A DNA stretch of 12,844 nucleotides from Planctomycetota bacterium (GCA_021778575.1 JAJYCH010000053.1:1-12844), one strand, 5' to 3'; counted from the first letter of the stretch, positions 1 to 7,207 are shown. The notes: generated by a model not told the origin, from the sequence alone. Program-made: numbers and translations.

Positions 1-2
1 AA

Positions 3-1061
3 TTCGCCCGAGTGCTCGCTGGTCTTCATGCCCCGATCCGTGACGTCGAGATGATCTGTGAGGGGGAATCGCGTGTGGTCGTCCAGGGCGACCCGGAGAC
101 TCTGGCAAAGGCGAAGACTCGAGACATGATCCTCCAGTCGAACTATGCCTACCGATCCGATGGCAGAGCGATTCTTGATGCCTATGAAAAATTGATCTCC
201 GACAACACCCTCATGTCGCGTCGGACCTATTTGCTATCCGGCGACGCATTTGACGTGCGGGTCACAGGCGGGGGTTATAAGTCGAAGCCTTCCCCGATCA
301 CCAACGGAGCTGGCGCGGACTCGATCAATCAGCGAAACGGATCGCCCGGTCGTTTCAATTTCGTCCTCTTCTGGAATCGCCACCTGGCCAAATATCCCGA
401 TCTACCAGGCTACCAGTGCGACGGATGGGAGAAAATCGATGGGCATGACTGCCTGAAGGTGACGATCGAAGGCATTCCGGAAAATCCCGGTGCACAAAAA
501 TTGGTCTTCTGGATCGACATGAATCGTGGTGGACACGTCCTTCGACAAGACCATTACGATGAGGGCACCCTCTGGTTCCGCAGGCACAACATCCAACTTG
601 CCCAGTTCAAACTGCCCGATGGTTCCCTCATTTGGTTCCCGGTGCGGGGAGAATACGACACACATACTTACTGGAAAGGTTCGTCGGTCACTCCGGTGAT
701 TCATGAGGTGGAGTCGGTCGTTCAAGGAACCCTCGTCTTCAACCAGGGACTTCCCGACGAGCGTTTCTCCTTCGATTGGAACGGGAAAGTGGCGACTGCT
801 CCCGGCTATAAGGCGTTCGTTCGGAACTTCGACGAAATCCCTGAAAAAGAGTCGCCTGCTTCGCTCAGAAGGGACCCGGCAGGCGTGCAGGCCCATCAGA
901 AAGAAAGGCTCGCCGAGGTCGAGCAAAAGGGCGACAAGCTGGATGCGTCACCTACCGCTCAGCGTGGGATTCACGGGACCACCTTGGTTCAATCGGTGCT
1001 CGTTGGCGCAGGAATTCTCGCCATCGTGCTTGCATTCAAGATGAGGTCGCGATCCAGGTAA
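3..1061 (+). CDS. LolA-like-fold envelope protein with C-terminal membrane anchor, 5'-truncated
   Basis: The reading frame is open to the left edge, so the true start and any signal peptide lie outside the window; an in-frame GTG at 12 is probably internal. What remains is about 352 residues. The opening (AGLHAPIRDVEMICEGESRV) followed by a long stretch of beta-strand-like segments (YLLSGDAFDVRV, KLVFWIDMNRGGHVLRQ, SLIWFPVRGEY) resembles planctomycete secreted proteins with a LolA/LolB-like beta-sheet fold, which are thought to handle lipids or hydrophobic ligands. I recognise the style rather than a named family. After a charged, coiled-coil-prone linker (HQKERLAEVEQKGDKL) the last 27 residues form one hydrophobic helix (LVQSVLVGAGILAIVLAF) ending in a basic cluster KMRSRSR, which fits a C-terminal anchor with its tail in the cytoplasm. 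The gene is followed by 169 bp with no gene before purD. Function unknown. Confidence 0.75.
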   Translation, partial: FARVLAGLHAPIRDVEMICEGESRVVVQGDPETLAKAKTRDMILQSNYAYRSDGRAILDAYEKLISDNTLMSRRTYLLSGDAFDVRVTGGGYKSKPSPITNGAGADSINQRNGSPGRFNFVLFWNRHLAKYPDLPGYQCDGWEKIDGHDCLKVTIEGIPENPGAQKLVFWIDMNRGGHVLRQDHYDEGTLWFRRHNIQLAQFKLPDGSLIWFPVRGEYDTHTYWKGSSVTPVIHEVESVVQGTLVFNQGLPDERFSFDWNGKVATAPGYKAFVRNFDEIPEKESPASLRRDPAGVQAHQKERLAEVEQKGDKLDASPTAQRGIHGTTLVQSVLVGAGILAIVLAFKMRSRSR

Positions 1062-1177
1062 TGATCGGTAGTGATTTGGCCTGCCGATGCGTTGATCGCC
1101 TCGGTCGGTCGCGGTGGATTGACCGAGTCGGACCGTCGAAATCATCAATGGGTCTGTGCGTCCCGGCGGAATTTCAT

Positions 1178-1183
1178 TAGAAT
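1178..1183 (+). promoter_or_regulatory. Candidate -10 box for purD
   Basis: TAGAAT matches the sigma-70 -10 consensus at five of six positions and lies 48 bp before the TTG start of purD, predicting a leader of about 40 nt. No good -35 box stands 16-18 bp upstream (the sequence there is near TGTGCG). If real, transcription starts downstream of the GTG at 1156, which rules that codon out as the purD start. Confidence 0.3.
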
Positions 1184-1230
1184 CTAACAACAAGCCACAC
1201 GGAGCCGCGGATTCACCAGGGACTGACGCC

Positions 1231-2751
1231 TTGAAAGTTCTCGTGATTGGAAAAGGGGGGCGTGAGCATGCCCTTTGCTGGAAGCTGAAGCAGTCGAAGC
1301 GGGTGACAGCCGTATTCTGCGCTCCGGGGAACGCGGGGACGCACTTCGACGTTCAGAATATCGCGATCGAGCCGGGCGACACCCGCGCCTTGATGCAATT
1401 TGCCAAGCGTGAAGGGATCGGGCTGACCGTTGTCGGGCCGGAAGAACCGCTGGCGCTGGGGATCGTCGACGCGTTTCAGCGTGAGGGTCTGAAAATCTTC
1501 GGGCCGAGCCGGGCCGCCGCCGAACTCGAAGGCTCCAAGGTGTTCGCCAAGGACTTGATGCGTCAGGCCGGTATCCCGACCGCCGATTATCGCCTCTTCC
1601 GGTCGGCACCCGACGCCGAACACTATATCCTCTCGCGCGAGGTTTCGCTGGTCGTCCGCTCGAAGGGGCGGTCGACCATGCGGAATACCTTGCTCTGCCG
1701 GACGGCGCAGGAGACGCTCGAAGCGATCGACCGGATCATGGACCCCCGCGAGATGATGGGGCCCGGCGTCCAGGTGGAAATCGAGGAAAAAGGCCAGAAG
1801 CGAGCCTTTAGCAGCGCGGGAGAAGCTCGCGATTATGTCCTCGGCCGCCCCCTGGGAATGGTCCTGAAAGCCGATGGTCTGGCCGCCGGCAAGGGTGTCT
1901 ACGTCTGCGACAATCTCCGCCAGGCACTCGAAGCGATCGACCAGGTGATGGTCCGGCGGATCTTCGGCAAGGCGGGCGATCGGCTGATCCTGGAAGAACG
2001 GCTCGACGGCCAGGAAATCAGCGTCCTCGCCCTCACCGATGGTCGGACAATTGTCCCGCTGGTTTCGTGCCAGGATCACAAGCGGGCGTTCGACCATGAC
2101 GAAGGGCCGAACACAGGTGGGATGGGGGCTTACTCCCCCGCCGAGATCGTCACGTCCGAGCTGATGGAGCAAGTGGAACGAGAGATCCTGGTTCCGGCCG
2201 TCCACGCGCTGAAGCGGGCTCGAAGGCCGTTCCGCGGGGTGTTGTACGCCGGCTTGATGCTGACGAACCAGGGGCCGAAGGTTCTCGAGTTCAACGTCCG
2301 GTTTGGTGATCCGGAATGTCAGGTGATTCTGATGAGGCTCCAGTCCGATCTGCTCGACGCGCTCGAGGCGGTTGCCGACGAGCGGCTCGACCAGGTTGAG
2401 CTGAAGTGGGACCCTCGACCGTCGGTGACGGTGGTCATGGCTTCCGAGGGTTATCCTGGTCCTTACGAGCGCGGTCGGGTGATCAATAACCTTGAGGAAG
2501 CGGAAAAGATGAAAGACGTGAAGGTCTTTCACGCCGGGACCACATTCCGGACCGACCCGACGCTTGGCCGCGATGGCCGGGTCGTGACCGACGGCGGACG
2601 TGTTCTCAATATCACGGCGATTGGTGACACGCTCGCCGAGGCGCAGGCTCGGGCTTATGAGGCGACCCGGGCGATCCGGTTCAACGGGGGCTGGTATCGT
2701 CGCGATATCGCCGATCGAGCGCTGAAACCGGCTCGAAACCCGTCAGCCTGA
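1231..2751 (+). CDS. purD: Phosphoribosylamine-glycine ligase (GAR synthetase), with internal lid duplication
   Basis: Catalyses ATP-dependent ligation of glycine to 5-phosphoribosylamine, the second step of de novo purine synthesis, in the cytoplasm. The start is set at TTG 1231 because the family's N-terminal MKVLVIGKGGREHAL begins exactly there, with AGGG at 1218-1221; an in-frame GTG at 1156 would add 25 unrelated residues. Domains in order: GARS N domain (1-121), ATP-grasp region with KADGLAAGKG at 213-222, GPNTGGMGAY at 292-301, the metal/ATP-binding EFNVRFGDPE at 353-362, and the C domain to residue 506. The usual catalytic landmarks are all present, so the enzyme should be active. The oddity is length: 506 residues against about 429 in E. 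coli. Residues 123-192 are a degenerate extra copy of residues 193-262 (separate repeat entry). A hairpin follows the stop codon. Apparently monocistronic. Confidence 0.96.
   Translation: MKVLVIGKGGREHALCWKLKQSKRVTAVFCAPGNAGTHFDVQNIAIEPGDTRALMQFAKREGIGLTVVGPEEPLALGIVDAFQREGLKIFGPSRAAAELEGSKVFAKDLMRQAGIPTADYRLFRSAPDAEHYILSREVSLVVRSKGRSTMRNTLLCRTAQETLEAIDRIMDPREMMGPGVQVEIEEKGQKRAFSSAGEARDYVLGRPLGMVLKADGLAAGKGVYVCDNLRQALEAIDQVMVRRIFGKAGDRLILEERLDGQEISVLALTDGRTIVPLVSCQDHKRAFDHDEGPNTGGMGAYSPAEIVTSELMEQVEREILVPAVHALKRARRPFRGVLYAGLMLTNQGPKVLEFNVRFGDPECQVILMRLQSDLLDALEAVADERLDQVELKWDPRPSVTVVMASEGYPGPYERGRVINNLEEAEKMKDVKVFHAGTTFRTDPTLGRDGRVVTDGGRVLNITAIGDTLAEAQARAYEATRAIRFNGGWYRRDIADRALKPARNPSA
1597..2016 (+). 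repeat. 210-bp in-frame tandem duplication inside purD
   Basis: Two consecutive 210-bp units, 1597-1806 and 1807-2016, encode residues 123-192 and 193-262 of PurD. Aligned without gaps over the first 64 residues, I count 20 identities, including FxSAxxA at the start, YxLxR, LEAIDxxM in the middle and EE near the end. At DNA level the 16-mer ctcgaagcgatcgacc occurs at 1717 and again exactly 210 bp later at 1927. Unit 2 carries the canonical KADGLAAGKG nucleotide loop; at the same place unit 1 reads RSKGRSTMRN, so it is unlikely to bind ATP in the normal way. From memory of the E. coli enzyme, the unit corresponds roughly to the small ATP-grasp B (lid) subdomain. Confidence 0.85.
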
Positions 2752-2776
2752 GGCGACTCGACCGTTGAGACGAATT

Positions 2777-2809
2777 CGGCCCGCGTTCTCGGATGGAGAA
2801 CGCGGGCCG
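2777..2809. terminator. Strong hairpin between convergent genes, likely bidirectional terminator
   Basis: A perfect 14-bp stem (cggcccgcgttctc / gagaacgcgggccg) with the 5-nt loop ggatg sits 25 bp after the purD stop and 30 bp after the stop of the opposing surface-protein gene. There is no run of T on either side, so it may act as a hairpin-only terminator or as a 3'-end stabiliser for both transcripts. Confidence 0.75.
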
Positions 2810-2839
2810 GATGAATATCGGACGGCGAAATCCGCTCGA

Positions 2840-4486
2840 TCATTTCTTGACCTTCGAGACCTTGGGGGTCGCCGAACTCTTGGTCACCGTCTTGGTGGGT
2901 TTCGTGGTCGTGGTCGTGGTGGTCGGGGAGGTCAGTGCCTGGATGCCCACGAGCTTGACGGGCGACGGTGTCGGCGCCAGCGGTTGCTCGACGACAGCCG
3001 GAGGCGTGACCGGTCCGTGAGTGAGCTTGACCGACTTCGAGTAGAACGCCACGTTCGGCTGGCTCGGAGTGACGGTCGAGTTCTGGATCGCGCCTTCGAC
3101 CTGAGCGTTGATCTTGCCGAGCGGCAGATAGGCGTCTCCGGTCTGGCCGAATTGCTGGGTGGGCGTGGGGGTGTTCAGGGTCTGGGTCTGCGAGATCGGC
3201 AAGACCGACGCGACGAAGACCGAGTTGTTGATGTTGCCGGCAATGAAGGCATTGATGTTGCCGGCGGCGACCGGGGTACCCACCGGAATCGTCGGAGCGG
3301 ATGCGGAGGTGAGGCTGGACAGGTTCGAGTTGACCGTCGAGGCGATCGACCCGAGCCCCTGGTTATAGCCCGAGAGGAAGGTCGAGTTATTCACGTCGCC
3401 GCCCAGTCGGAGATTACCGATCATCCGCAGGCTGACGATCTGGGAATTCACCGCGCCTCGGTTCGATCTGAGGTTTTCCAGCGAGTGCGTCAGGATCGTC
3501 GAGGTATCGAAGCCCTTGCCGAAGTAGAAGTTGCGGGAACCGTTAGGCGTCAGGACCGAGATGTTATTGGTTTCACCACCAATGTACATGTTGGACATGT
3601 AGTTATTGGTGACGACCGAAAAGTTGGTCGCGTTGCCGCCGACCCGAACGAAACCCAACTCCCCGGTGATTCCCGAGGTGATATCGGAAAACGACGCGAG
3701 AATCGTCCCCCCCGTAAAACTTTCCTGCGCCGGGGCGTACTGCGTATTGCCGTCGATCTGGTTGGCCTGGAACAGATTGATCCGCCCGGCGACGTCAAAG
3801 ACCACGGATTTCTGGGTGGCGGCGCCCGTCGAACCGGTCGAAGTCGTGGCGGGCGCCTGGGCGCTGGAGATGATCTTGTTGACGATGATCGAGGTGCCGA
3901 TCGAAGTCGGCAGACCGAGCCGGATCAAGAACTCGTCATTCTGGTTGTCCTGCGACGGGCTCTTGGTCGGGTCGGTCCCGAAGAAGGCGGTGGTATCGAC
4001 ACCACCGAACTTGAGCGTGTTCACGCCGTCGGGAATCAGGATCGACGCCACGGGTTGCGTCGAGGACGAAGTGACCGCCGGATCGGTCACCCCGAGGTAG
4101 AACGAGGGCATGTTGATCGCTTCGAGCCCCAGTCCCCCCCCGGTTTTATTCGAGAGATTGGTGATTTCACGCAACGACTGGAAAAAGACCTCGCCTTTGC
4201 TCCCGGGCGCCGGTTTGACCGTGCCGGTCAACACCGAGTTCATCGGGTTGGTTCCCGAGACCGTGATCGATTTGATCTCGGTCGCCGAATTCAACGCCGC
4301 GGGGTTACCCGTCGAGTCGTTTTGCTTGGCGACCTGAAGCGTGCCCTGGCCCTGAAGCGTGAGGGTCCATTGATCTCCGGCCGTGTCGGTACCCGAGACC
4401 GTGGCCGAGAGCAACTGTCGCTCTTCGAGAGACTCGGCCGATGGCCGGAGCGCCCGAGACCGCCCGAGGTGCTTCCTCATCGACAT
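2840..4486 (-). CDS. Exported surface protein with planctomycete LEERQLLSA motif
   Basis: A 548-residue protein. The ATG at 4486 (MSMRKH) is chosen because a strong purine-rich site (aggaagggagt) lies 7 nt upstream; the frame stays open to 4648, but that extension looks non-coding. The short basic N-terminus leads into LEERQLLSA (residues 20-28), the motif named Planctomycete extracellular and found near the start of many large secreted or surface proteins in this phylum. The body is rich in Asn, Ser, Thr and Gly, with recurring short beta-strand units such as NLRLGGDVNNSTF, AGNINAFIAGNINNSVF and GKINAQVEGAIQNSTV, which suggests a beta-helix or stacked-strand fold. No catalytic motif is evident. 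The last 30 residues are a low-complexity tail: a run of seven Thr followed by Lys/Thr/Ser ending in KVSKVKK, possibly a wall- or matrix-binding or glycosylated segment. Very few Cys. Role unknown; likely structural or adhesive. Confidence 0.85.
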   Translation of the reverse strand: MSMRKHLGRSRALRPSAESLEERQLLSATVSGTDTAGDQWTLTLQGQGTLQVAKQNDSTGNPAALNSATEIKSITVSGTNPMNSVLTGTVKPAPGSKGEVFFQSLREITNLSNKTGGGLGLEAINMPSFYLGVTDPAVTSSSTQPVASILIPDGVNTLKFGGVDTTAFFGTDPTKSPSQDNQNDEFLIRLGLPTSIGTSIIVNKIISSAQAPATTSTGSTGAATQKSVVFDVAGRINLFQANQIDGNTQYAPAQESFTGGTILASFSDITSGITGELGFVRVGGNATNFSVVTNNYMSNMYIGGETNNISVLTPNGSRNFYFGKGFDTSTILTHSLENLRSNRGAVNSQIVSLRMIGNLRLGGDVNNSTFLSGYNQGLGSIASTVNSNLSSLTSASAPTIPVGTPVAAGNINAFIAGNINNSVFVASVLPISQTQTLNTPTPTQQFGQTGDAYLPLGKINAQVEGAIQNSTVTPSQPNVAFYSKSVKLTHGPVTPPAVVEQPLAPTPSPVKLVGIQALTSPTTTTTTTKPTKTVTKSSATPKVSKVKK

Positions 4487-4493
4487 GGAACAG

Positions 4494-4504
4494 ACTCCCT
4501 TCCT
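4494..4504 (-). promoter_or_regulatory. Ribosome binding site deciding the surface-protein start
   Basis: On the minus strand this reads aggaagggagt, 7 nt before the ATG at 4486. It is the only good Shine-Dalgarno match in front of any in-frame start of this gene and fixes the N-terminus a short way before the LEERQLLSA motif. Confidence 0.6.
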
Positions 4505-4674
4505 CAAGACTCTCGGCTCAGGATCAAGCTCCGGCTCGCACCAGAAGATTCGTGATCGCCCGAGTTGGCCCCGGCAAATTCTTCCTAGTGTCGCCAGACT
4601 CTCCAGTCCTGACATCCCTGTCCTCGTCCGATCCGTTCGACCGACCAATGGACTCGTCTGGTGTTATCGTCCGC

Positions 4675-4703
4675 ACTATCGAACCACTTGAACTATTCGT
4701 TAA
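4675..4703 (-). promoter_or_regulatory. Weak sigma-70-like promoter candidate for the surface-protein gene
   Basis: Read on the minus strand, TTAACG (4698-4703) and GATAGT (4675-4680) are separated by 17 bp; each matches its consensus at four of six positions. The predicted leader would be about 180 nt. Planctomycete promoters are poorly defined, so this is only a candidate. Confidence 0.22.
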
Positions 4704-4771
4704 AATCAGACAAATTGAATGAATTCCATGACACCAATCATGACTGCTTGCGTGCAATCAGTCGTCACTCA

Positions 4772-4795
4772 TCGAATGAGAATCGTTCCATTCGA
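4772..4795. promoter_or_regulatory. Inverted repeat, possible operator in front of the HTH gene
   Basis: TCGAATG (4772-4778) and its perfect complement CATTCGA (4789-4795) are separated by 10 bp, giving a 17-bp centre-to-centre spacing. The right arm also overlaps a direct repeat of GAATCGTT (4780-4787 and 4794-4801). The site ends 20 bp before the ATG of the winged-HTH gene. Position and symmetry fit a dimer-binding operator, perhaps for autoregulation; this is inference from layout alone. Confidence 0.4.
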
Positions 4796-4815
4796 ATCGT
4801 TGGAAGAAGGGTTTG

Positions 4816-5229
4816 ATGAAACGTGCCACGATTCCCAGACGTCGGCCTGTGGTCCAGATCACGCTGGCGAGGGCTGCTCGATTGCATCGATTGGTCTCGA
4901 CTTTGGCCGATGGACCGTCGGTCCGCGAGGCCCTGCTCGATCGCCTCACGATCGGACTTCGGACGTTTTACCGCGAACTCGATTTGTTGAAAAGGTGTGG
5001 TATCAAGATCGGCCGCGAGGGAAAGGCGTACCGGTTGAAGTCAACCATGCAGGAGGCGGAAGGCCGTCTGCCCTTTCCTGATCCGCAACTTAGTTTTGCC
5101 GAGATGGCTGAGCTCGCCAGGCATCCTGGCGAGGTGGCCCAGCGGCTCGCCGAGATCTATCGCTCCGTCGTTCAACCGCCTCCCGAGCCAAAATCGAAGC
5201 GGCGGAAGAAATCCCTCGACCCGAAATAG
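4816..5229 (+). CDS. Small winged-HTH protein resembling the N-terminal half of WYL regulators
   Basis: A 137-residue basic protein. ATG 4816 is preferred over the adjoining TTG 4813 because gaagaagg ends 5 nt before the ATG. Residues 16-75 fit the HTH_11/DeoR-like winged helix at the start of WYL-domain regulators: ARLHRLVSTL helix, a recognition segment RTFYRELDLLKRCGI (49-63) close to the usual RTxYRDLxxLxxxGI, then a wing GIKIGREGKAYRL. The following LPFPDPQLSFAEMAELA matches the short linker that precedes the WYL domain in full regulators, but no WYL domain follows; the chain ends in a Pro/Lys/Arg tail (PPPEPKSKRRKKS). It is therefore a stand-alone DNA-binding module, perhaps a truncated descendant of a WYL regulator, or a small planctomycete family of its own. 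Its targets are unknown; the inverted repeat just upstream suggests autoregulation. It lies 192 bp before asd and may be transcribed separately. Confidence 0.8.
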   Translation: MKRATIPRRRPVVQITLARAARLHRLVSTLADGPSVREALLDRLTIGLRTFYRELDLLKRCGIKIGREGKAYRLKSTMQEAEGRLPFPDPQLSFAEMAELARHPGEVAQRLAEIYRSVVQPPPEPKSKRRKKSLDPK

Positions 5230-5265
5230 ACCGGCGCGAACCTTGAGAACGGGTCAGGTCATCAA

Positions 5266-5294
5266 TTGGAATCGGCGCGCGAAAATCGTAAACT
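5266..5294 (+). promoter_or_regulatory. Candidate sigma-70-like promoter for the asd-truA-GT4 operon
   Basis: TTGGAA (5266-5271) and TAAACT (5289-5294) are spaced by 17 bp; each agrees with consensus at four of six positions. The predicted start near 5301 leaves a leader of about 120 nt, in which I see no recognisable riboswitch. The rest of the 192-bp gap from 5230 to 5421 holds no gene. Confidence 0.35.
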
Positions 5295-5421
5295 CGTGGC
5301 AGTCCGAGCGCAGAGGCGCACGAGACCGTTTTTCGAGGCGTCGAGCCGAGGGAACCGCTGGTCGGTTGCTGTTTCGATCGTGCGTCGGTTGGTTCGGTCG
5401 TGAAAAAAGAGGGTGCGAGCC

Positions 5422-6438
5422 GTGAAGAGTGTTGCCGTGGTCGGGGCGAGCGGAGCCGTCGGCGAAATTCTGGTCGAGCTGCTGGTCGAACGAAAGTTCC
5501 CGGTTGGCTCGATCAAATTTCTGGCCTCGCCGAGAAGCGTCGGCAAGCCCATCGTCTTCGCGGGGGAAACCCACGCGATCGAACCCTTGACGGCCGAGGC
5601 GTTTGAAGGGGTCGATATCGTGCTTTCGAGCACGCCTGGGGGAATCTCGAAGGTCTTCTCGCCGATCGCGGCGCGGGCCGGAGCGGTCGTGGTCGATAAT
5701 TCGAGCGCCTTCCGGATGGACCCCGACGTCCCCCTGGTCGTTCCCGAGGTCAACCCTCAGGCCGTGGCGAATCATCGAGGGATCATCGCCAATCCCAATT
5801 GCTCGACGATCCAGATGGTCGTCGCGCTCAAGCCGATCCACGACGTCGCCCGGATCACCCGTGTCGTGGTCAGCACCTATCAGTCGGTCTCGGGGGCCGG
5901 ACAGAAGGGGATGCACGAACTCTGGACCCAGTCTCAGGCTCAGATTAACGGCGTCGATGCCCCGGCACCGGCGAAATTCGCCCATCCGATCGCCTTCAAC
6001 TGCATCCCCCAGATCGACGACTTCCTGCCCGACGGCTACACCAAGGAAGAAATGAAGATGGTGCACGAAACCCGCAAGATCATGGGGGACGACTCCATCG
6101 ACGTCTGTCCGACCTGTGTGCGGGTTCCGGTGCTGCACAGTCACAGCGAGTCGATCCTGATCGAGACCGAGCGGCCGATCACGCCCGAGGAAGCCCGTGA
6201 AATCTGGTCGAAGGCCCCCGGCTTGACCGTCCTGGATGATCCTGGCCAGCTCGTTTATCCGTTGCCGGCCTCTACCCGAGGTCGCGACGACGTTTTCGTC
6301 GGTCGGATTCGTCAGGATCTCCGACGACCGAATGCCCTGCTTTTCTGGTGCGTGGGGGACAACCTTCGGAAGGGGGCGGCTCTGAACGCCATCCAGATCG
6401 CCGAGGAATTGCTGAAGCTCGATCCGGTCGGGATTTGA
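5422..6438 (+). CDS. asd: Aspartate-semialdehyde dehydrogenase
   Basis: Converts L-aspartyl-4-phosphate to L-aspartate-semialdehyde with NADPH, the branch point toward lysine/diaminopimelate, threonine and methionine; cytoplasmic. GTG 5422 gives MKSVAVVGASGAVG, the expected N-terminus, with agaggg 8 nt upstream; the in-frame GTG at 5413 overlaps that site and is less likely. Visible features over 338 residues: the NADP-binding GASGAVG at 8-14, SSAFRMD, the catalytic Cys127 in NPNCST, the YQSVSGAG segment, and the catalytic His241 in RVPVLHSHSES. Length and motifs fit the standard bacterial enzyme. It heads a tight operon: truA begins 10 nt after its stop. The asd/usg-truA adjacency is also known from E. 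coli (usg-truA), so the pairing is old. No sign of damage. Confidence 0.96.
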   Translation: MKSVAVVGASGAVGEILVELLVERKFPVGSIKFLASPRSVGKPIVFAGETHAIEPLTAEAFEGVDIVLSSTPGGISKVFSPIAARAGAVVVDNSSAFRMDPDVPLVVPEVNPQAVANHRGIIANPNCSTIQMVVALKPIHDVARITRVVVSTYQSVSGAGQKGMHELWTQSQAQINGVDAPAPAKFAHPIAFNCIPQIDDFLPDGYTKEEMKMVHETRKIMGDDSIDVCPTCVRVPVLHSHSESILIETERPITPEEAREIWSKAPGLTVLDDPGQLVYPLPASTRGRDDVFVGRIRQDLRRPNALLFWCVGDNLRKGAALNAIQIAEELLKLDPVGI

Positions 6439-6448
6439 CGGGGCTTTC

Positions 6449-7195
6449 TTGCGCAATCTCAAGCTCCTGATCACCTATGATGGGACCGACTTTTCCGGCT
6501 GGCAGCGGCAGCCGGACCGTCGAACGGTCCAGCAGGTTCTCGAAGAGGCGATCGGCCGATTGACCGGAGTCGAGCCTCCGACGAACGCCAGCGGCCGGAC
6601 CGACGCGGGGGTCCACGCGCTGGGCCAGGTGGTCCATTTTTATACGATCTCGGCCCATCCGCCGGCGGTGTTCGTCAAGGCGCTCAACGCCATGCTTCCT
6701 CCCGATGTTCGGGTTCTTGGCGCCTGGGAGATGCCGCAGTCGTTTCATGCGACGCTCGACGCGAAGTCGAAGATGTATCGTTACGTCCTCGACAACGGGC
6801 CGGTCGCCGACCCGTTCCGGCTCCGGTATAGCGACCATGTCTACTTGCCGCTGAACGTCGAAGCCATGAACCGCGCGGCTCAGGCGCTCGCGGGGCGTCA
6901 CGATTTCCATAGTTTCGAGACCAACTGGCCCAACCGGACCAGCAGCGTCCGGACAATCTACCGGATCGAAGTGGTTCGGCTCGGGGAACTGGTCCATATC
7001 GAGGTCGAAGCCGACGGATTCTTGTATAATATGGTTCGCGCGATCACCGGGACTCTCGTCCAGGTTGGGATCGGTCGATGGCCCGAAGGCAGGGTTGCCG
7101 AAGCACTTCAGTCCGAGGACCGTCGAGCCGCCGGACCGACCGCTCCGCCTCAAGGTCTTTTTCTGGTCCGCGTCACCTACCCCAGCGATCGTTGA
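6449..7195 (+). CDS. truA: tRNA pseudouridine synthase A (positions 38-40)
   Basis: Isomerises uridine to pseudouridine at positions 38, 39 and 40 of the anticodon stem-loop of many tRNAs. The 248-residue product starts with LKLLITYDGTDFSGWQRQ and has the catalytic Asp52 in GRTDAGVHA, then HATLDAKSKMYRYVL and the FLYNMVRAITGTLVQVG core near residue 190, all typical of TruA. The start is TTG 6449, with only a weak cgggg before it, so translation may be coupled to asd, whose stop is 10 nt away. The length matches the family (about 240-270). It lies between asd and a glycosyltransferase gene, with 12 nt to the latter. The last residues (FLVRVTYPSDR) are intact. Confidence 0.95.
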   Translation: MRNLKLLITYDGTDFSGWQRQPDRRTVQQVLEEAIGRLTGVEPPTNASGRTDAGVHALGQVVHFYTISAHPPAVFVKALNAMLPPDVRVLGAWEMPQSFHATLDAKSKMYRYVLDNGPVADPFRLRYSDHVYLPLNVEAMNRAAQALAGRHDFHSFETNWPNRTSSVRTIYRIEVVRLGELVHIEVEADGFLYNMVRAITGTLVQVGIGRWPEGRVAEALQSEDRRAAGPTAPPQGLFLVRVTYPSDR

Positions 7196-7207
7196 CGAAG
7201 GGCGTTG

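Larger units (their letters stand above)
4487..4815. promoter_or_regulatory. Divergent intergenic region, no gene seen
   Basis: This 329-bp stretch separates the minus-strand surface-protein gene from the plus-strand HTH gene. Part of it, about 4680-4800, is clearly more AT-rich than its surroundings, as expected for promoter DNA. Short open frames crossing it lack ribosome binding sites and recognisable sequence. For the plus-strand gene, TAAAAT at 4701-4706 is a possible -10 box but its -35 partner (TCGAAC, 4679-4684) is poor. It also holds the minus-strand promoter candidate and the inverted repeat listed separately. Confidence 0.5.

Noticed and set aside
402..926. 174-residue minus-strand open frame
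   Set aside because: Antisense to the envelope-protein gene; no start signals and no recognisable family.
1100..1127. Hairpin (ctcggtc / gaccgag, 14-nt loop) after the first gene as terminator
   Set aside because: Only 7 bp with a large loop and no T run; too weak to call, although a terminator is expected in this 169-bp gap.
1156..1230. GTG 1156 as start of purD
   Set aside because: Adds 25 residues unlike any PurD N-terminus and would lie upstream of the probable transcription start; the family sequence begins exactly at TTG 1231.
1213..2532. 439-residue minus-strand open frame
   Set aside because: Fully antisense to purD, whose motifs are unmistakable; no ribosome site or recognisable domain.
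2765..4555. 596-residue plus-strand open frame opposite the surface-protein gene
   Set aside because: Composition is dominated by Arg, Gly and Asp in a low-information pattern typical of antisense frames in GC-rich DNA. The opposite strand has a good ribosome site, the LEERQLLSA motif and sensible protein sequence.
4487..4648. Extension of the surface protein to the upstream in-frame start at 4648
   Set aside because: The added 54 residues contain no signal-like segment, and the only strong ribosome site is before ATG 4486.
5295..5421. Riboswitch (lysine or SAM type) in the asd leader
   Set aside because: I looked for conserved core motifs and paired elements in the roughly 120-nt leader and found none I can support.
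5254..6474. 406-residue minus-strand open frame
   Set aside because: Antisense shadow of asd; rich in Arg/Asp/Gly/His with no domain.
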